DNA of 64,000 bases from Xylaria sp. FL1777. Its lineage: Eukaryota > Ascomycota > Sordariomycetes > Xylariales > Xylariaceae. Where the stretch lies: NCBI GenBank assembly GCA_022578965.1, contig MU400520.1:372001-436000 (forward strand). The letters are read 5' to 3'. Shown piece by piece: positions 59,406-64,000 of the stretch (within the stretch, counting starts at the first letter, position 1; each line of letters begins with the position of its first letter). A model generated the notes under the pieces. That model was not told where the DNA came from. It searched no databases and saw only the letters and a program-made list of their open reading frames with translations. Position numbers and translations under genes: made by a program.

Positions 59406-61952
59406 GCCTGGGTTATGATATTCCTGCTTTCTAGGCAGGTGATGGACAAGACAAGCTGGGAACCAAAAGGAACTGAGAGCCGCGATGGTGCTTTTTGAAC
59501 TTCTTACGAAGTGTATTCTATCAATTAGGAGCTCAGCTAAAGAGATGAGGCATTGCGTCCCTGGGTGGCTGACGGAGGGACTGAAACAAAATTGAGGTAC
59601 TAAGTTATGAATTGCTAAACAAGATCTACCAATACGACGAATGATCATACACCCCCCCCATTCCAATGTGGAAAAACTACAGCCCTAGCACAGTGCCTGG
59701 AATTGCCACACTGAGGCAGTACATCCCCCCTTGCTCAGCCAGGTCATACTCTGTCGTGCCCCTCACCTTTCTGGTGAAATCGATGGGCCACGAGATTCCC
59801 GTTTGACATAACATACAAACTTGATGTGGAGTGTTCCTCTCGTTTCGCCTTTCCATATATCCATTAAATACGTCTCTAGGGTCTCCCTTGAGAGGCGGCC
59901 TCTATAGGAGCCAATGCTTTCTTGAACACGAGATGGTCTCTGGTTTTGTCCGTATTGGTCCGCTAAATTGGGCTCACGTCCTTGATCCTCGTGACTGCTG
60001 AACCCTGTGTCTATCCGATTGAATGCGTTACTCATCTTTGTGGGGGGGCTGACTTCAAAATCTCGAATTGGGGGCGATTACAAGGTATTGGTGCTATTGA
60101 AGTGCAAAGGCGTACCCAAGACCACTGCGATTCTGACGGCGGCAACGCAAGGGATTCTGGCGTATTAATTGAGGCCACACGGTTCAATTTATGAATTTGA
60201 TGATGGGCGCGCATCGGGGAGCCGCGTGATCTACCTACATAAGGCTCCACGACAATGGTTGCCTTTCTATGATGCTCATCAGGCTACAGCACCTATATGT
60301 GAGGACGCAGGGACATGTCGGTAGCTGATTGTCCAATGAAGATATATCGACACAATGATTTCCGGGCGCTCGATCATGCAACAAGGGGTTCGGTCGGCTT
60401 CTCCGGGTTTGGTAGGGTGGTACTCGCACACCATCATATTCCTGGGAGCCTCACTCTGATCTTGTAAGCTCAAGGCCTTCTTGCGCACCTTGAACACCGC
60501 TCCATTTCTAGCCACCCCTCCCCCCCCCACCTAAGGTACAGCTCCAGCGCCCTTTGCAAGGTGTCGGAGCAGCACAGTAGCATTACCCGCGACCTTGTTT
60601 AGAATGGTGGCATGGCATAGCCTCAACTGTCTGCCTATAATCTAAAGCGCCTCTGTCGCCTTTTTCGGGCAACACAGCTTTGTTACTAAAGTTCTTCTTC
60701 CGTACAAGTACTAGACCAAAGAAGTTTTCCGATCAGCTCAAGCCCAGCGATTCGCCAACGCAAGCCACTGCTGACTCTGCATAATATATGTGAGGCATTA
60801 ATCATGTTCATTGGGCAAACATAGGTCACTCCAGAATCCTACAGATTTGTTGGTAGATTTCATTGGCGATTTGCGAACCAATTTAAAAGACTAGGGTCAG
60901 CAAAGCACAAACACACACACAAACACACTGAGAACCCGCAGAGAAAAGAAAAAGGGAGATCTCTTAGCATTGAAGATCATGCCATAGTATCAAGACGTGA
61001 ATCACCATCTTACATTCTTACATATAAAATGATAAATATAGAGACTCTTGTGAGTAAGAGAGCGTAAAAAATGTCAGCATACGGCTTAATTACAGCGGCG
61101 CGTTATCCGCCTTTTACTCACACCGCCAATTAGGGACTCCCAATTATACTAATGCCTCCTACTCACGGCAGCATCAACATTCCGCGGGCATATGGCCGAG
61201 AGTTCGTGAACGGATCTCCCAGCGCATTGCATTTCATTTCCAACTTTCGAGCCACACGAAAAAACTCTCAGTATTCTCTTCCCTTTTGTTTCCATGTTGG
61301 TCCCGTGCACTTAGGTAATGATTCGTAGCGTCATTGGAGGCTACGAGAACTTCGAATAGCTAGTCCGAACTTGTCTGCATCTATGCATCAACTCGTCAAC
61401 CAAGTGGCTAGAGTGCTTTGTGAGGAGGAATAATTCTGAATTTTATCGTAGAACTATACAACATGTTACTCCTTGGGTTATCTAACGAATACTGAACGAT
61501 TGAGGATTTAATACAGCGGCGTGGCTTACATCGTTTAGCATACTCGTGGTACTAAGGAGATAGCGGGACTATAGTCTAAATCCTCGGCGTCAGCTGAGCT
61601 GTACAAACGTTATTCAGGATGGGTATTACATCACTATCTCTCTACTCATATTCTGTTTACATCTTCGAACCAATCTTTCTCCAGTGTATCAACTGAAAGG
61701 TCGAATGGCTATGCCTACTGCACTTTCGCTGGACCGAAGAATAGATCTAAGTACTGTGAGAGGGGACGGAGTAAGCCCCTATTTCATCAGAAAATACAAC
61801 CACCCTTCCCCTGATCTCTCATCGTCAATCATCGTGTTCAGGGCTCATGAAGTCAAGTCTTGTTTATGAAATGCACCACCGAGCCTCGTTTCTTTATCAT
61901 ATGATTCGTCCTGTAGCATCCCCTATCCCAATCGTTCTTCCGAAGAACCCTA
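59406..61952. other. 2.5 kb with one doubtful frame
   Basis: Contains the frame listed at 59763-60035, a C-rich run at about 60521-60538, a CA-type microsatellite near 60906-60928, and otherwise short frames. No recognised gene or RNA. Confidence 0.45.
59763..60035 (-). CDS. hypothetical 90-codon frame or upstream exon
   Basis: An ATG-started frame (MSNAFNRIDTGF...) with hydrophilic, protein-like composition; GRLSRETLETYLMDIWKGE is the most structured part. A GTATGT and a GTGAGG follow as possible splice donors. It might be a 5' exon of the CorA-like gene 360 bp downstream, but no acceptor gives an obvious continuation, and the transporter already has a plausible start. No family recognised. 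Confidence 0.25.
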   Translation of the reverse strand: MSNAFNRIDTGFSSHEDQGREPNLADQYGQNQRPSRVQESIGSYRGRLSRETLETYLMDIWKGETRGTLHIKFVCYVKRESRGPSISPER

Positions 61953-62858
61953 CTATCTACCACTTTGCAGGGCCACAGAAATAACGAAGGAGAACTCAGG
62001 GAGCATCTCCAACGCCTGAACGCACCGCGGGGACAGCGCGCTCATCGGTGGGAGTTCATACGGATTGAATGTTTGCACTAAGAGTCTATCCGCCTTGAGC
62101 TTCCATGTCTTAATCCAGAGGATGATATTGGCTATCCGCGTCACCAGTGGCTCATTTCTCAGTGTTGCAGGGAGACTGGAAGAATAGTACGGCGGTTTCA
62201 TGGTTCCAATTAAATCGCCTGTTAACTCTCGCAGCTTTTTCATCCGGGTGGCATCCGTGATGTCGATGAGAGCAGGGCTCTCCTCGGCAAACAGCCCGAA
62301 GAGTCCGCTCGTACAGGCGGTCTCATGGTCCAGATTTATGACAACTTCGTCGAGGGTGATGATGCATTTCTTCCGCTTGCACATGCCCTCGATAAGCCAT
62401 TTGGTCATAGCGTTCGTGTAATTAGAGCTGGGATGGTATAACAAGATGTCGTCACCAACACAGAGCGGGATCTTCGGGTTGGACATCATCTCGAGTACTA
62501 CTGCGTGGATCAATGTAGGTTGGAATTGCAAAAGGTTGCAGATGCCACAATAAAGCAGGTATGATGGATTGACGCTTATGCAGTCCGTACTATAATCGAA
62601 CCAAAAGGGAGGCATCCTTCCCGCAACAATTCTATTCCGACCATGAAGGAAAGCTTCACGTCGCGATAGCCGACAAACGCGGGACATGAGCGGAGGTTTA
62701 GAAGACGTATGGCGTACATTTGATCTTGTCCAATGTCGGCCAAATAACTCGACAACGCGCGAAGGGAGGCAAAATCTCCATACCATGGCTTGGATCTCGA
62801 TGGGAAGAAAGAAGAATTGGTGGAACGGGGTGAGTGGCCCAGGACGAGGACCCTCCAT
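61953..62858 (-). CDS. 2EXR-domain protein
   Basis: A single-exon protein of 301 aa from the ATG at 62858; the upstream codons to 62870 start with GTG and are not preferred. The N-terminal block FHQFFFLPIEIQAMVWRFCL with SRVVELF matches the 2EXR motif of fungal proteins (F..F..LP.EIR..IW...LP.PRVVE). A LMSRVCRLSRREAF helix and a FWFDYSTDCISVNP segment follow, also usual for the family. The remainder is less conserved. Members are abundant and variable in ascomycetes; their function is not established. The frame is intact and isolated between gene-poor stretches. Confidence 0.85.
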   Translation of the reverse strand: MEGPRPGPLTPFHQFFFLPIEIQAMVWRFCLPSRVVELFGRHWTRSNVRHTSSKPPLMSRVCRLSRREAFLHGRNRIVAGRMPPFWFDYSTDCISVNPSYLLYCGICNLLQFQPTLIHAVVLEMMSNPKIPLCVGDDILLYHPSSNYTNAMTKWLIEGMCKRKKCIITLDEVVINLDHETACTSGLFGLFAEESPALIDITDATRMKKLRELTGDLIGTMKPPYYSSSLPATLRNEPLVTRIANIILWIKTWKLKADRLLVQTFNPYELPPMSALSPRCVQALEMLPEFSFVISVALQSGR

Positions 62859-64000
62859 GATCAATATCACGACTGGGTGTAGCTCATGGGCAACGTGGAT
62901 GGATGAAGCAAGATGACAAAATCAGGTTTGTCAACAAGATGCCGTGTACCTTATACTATAGTATATGCTACAACTCCTCAGCTCGAGATTTCGAAGATGC
63001 TAAAGATAGTATTATTTTCACGTTTAGGGGACTGGCGCACTAGAAATACATGAACATGGCCGCCTCGTGTAATCTATCTAAGCTTGGTAAGTGCCATTTT
63101 AGATAACGATGGCATTAAGTTCAAGCAGGAGAGGCGTAAGGAGAGGAAGGATTAAACCTAGAACGACTTGAAAATTAGCATAATCAGCCCTTTTGATTGC
63201 CTTCAATAACAGTATGTGACTGCCAGATTTAGGCGCGGGAAGATTCGTAAAGAAACTGTAAGGTTATTATATCTGGCTGTAAAATAATGTTAAGATTTGT
63301 ATCATACACACCTCGACGGTCTGAGAAGTATGGAGTAAAGGCTCGCGGATTACCTTGGTTCTTCACACTAGATCAATATAGACCAGACGTTGCGGCTCAA
63401 GAGCATGATATCTGTCAGGCTTTGCCATTGTGTGAATGTATTGTAGTTGTAGATGGGATGGAGTGGACCTAGTGTCCTAACACTGTAGCTACCATATATA
63501 TACATAGGCTAGGCCGTAGCTGCCTACAATATCCATATATCTAGACTACCTCATTATAAAGTGAGGGAATCCTCTAATAATATGCCACTAAGAACAAAGC
63601 AAGTAAATATGAGGGGGGTATCGAGTGTATAGATCCACAATGATCTAACCTAAGACCTTGAAGCATTGCCCAGCTAAGCTATCCAAATTGGCAGCCCCAG
63701 GCCGATCCTATGACCCCCATTGGTCAGCTTTCATACAACTTTTATAATACATGGATACAAATAGCGAGACAAAAAATCGTTGTGTCTCATGTTGCAGAAT
63801 ATACTGCAGTGACAAACCGACCGCATTCCACTCGTTGCTCAACAGTAGCTTTCCTGCCCTTGCCTCCCTCGCCTATCCGGACTGTTGCCCTGGGAGCGAT
63901 TTGAAACCGATGCACTTCGTCCTTACGTCCCTTTTCTGCGTCACCTTTTCCGCCATCCAAAGGTCCAATGTACGTCGGAATGGCCACATTATTTCGTTTT
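62859..64000. other. 1.1 kb without a recognisable gene
   Basis: Short frames only. A tRNA-like A-box (minus strand, about 63680) was examined and not accepted. Several TATA/TAG-rich words near 63490-63600. The window ends inside this region. Confidence 0.5.

Noticed and set aside
60906..60928. CA-type repeat as a functional element
   Set aside because: An ordinary short microsatellite.
63600..63690. tRNA gene on the minus strand
   Set aside because: An A-box-like TAGCTTAGCTGG is present, but the B-box-like GGTTAGATCAT is degenerate and no cloverleaf could be drawn.
1..64000. CRISPR arrays, operons or bacterial ribosome-binding sites
   Set aside because: The sequence is fungal with spliceosomal introns; no array of spaced identical repeats was seen.

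Overview
The window looks like a filamentous ascomycete chromosome (Pezizomycotina) in an accessory, repeat-affected region. Genes carry many short spliceosomal introns (mostly 47-100 nt, GT-AG plus two apparent GC-AG). Families are typically fungal: type III PKS, ferric reductase, ABCC exporter, NACHT-ankyrin NLR-like protein, But2-domain secreted protein, DUF4470 protein, 2EXR protein and CorA-like transporter. A 15 kb block is saturated with C-to-T and G-to-A mutations like those left by repeat-induced point mutation (RIP). Most genes are split by introns, so exon models here were rebuilt by matching splice sites, reading phase and family motifs by eye. Layout: 1-1050 (-) FAD monooxygenase running off the window edge; 5178-6403 (-) type III polyketide synthase; both sit in about 8 kb of stop-rich DNA with no recognisable gene. 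10345-30031 (-) is one NLR-like gene (alpha/beta hydrolase, NACHT, ankyrin) cut in two by a large LTR retroelement at 10968-25946. 31008-32823 (-) is a ferric reductase. 34827-35387 (+) is a small secreted cysteine-containing protein. 36621-41826 (+) is a 16-exon ABCC transporter. 43022-43996 (+) is a short-chain dehydrogenase, followed by a decayed flavoprotein dehydrogenase (44322-45060). 46639-47325 (+) is a secreted But2-domain protein. 48004-51617 (-) is a DUF4470-type gene broken by one stop codon. 54380-56445 (-) is a protein kinase. 57441-59405 (-) is a CorA-like transporter. 61953-62858 (-) is a 2EXR protein. The main discovery is the split NLR. The element has two 304-bp direct LTRs (TG...CA in the outer, unmutated ends) and a 4-bp GTAT target duplication. 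Conceptually removing the element and one GTAT joins the two ankyrin halves in frame with no stop. The two LTRs differ at 51 positions, all transitions, with no indel. Of these, 40 have a 5' pyrimidine and 24 a 3' A next to the mutated C. Mutation is heavy inside the element, fades over the outer parts of each LTR and leaves the host exons untouched. Possible functional groupings (inference): the FAD monooxygenase and type III PKS could be a small aromatic-polyketide pathway. The ABC exporter, SDR and flavoprotein relic could be the remains of a metabolite cluster. The NLR, kinase and small secreted protein are typical of variable accessory fungal DNA.
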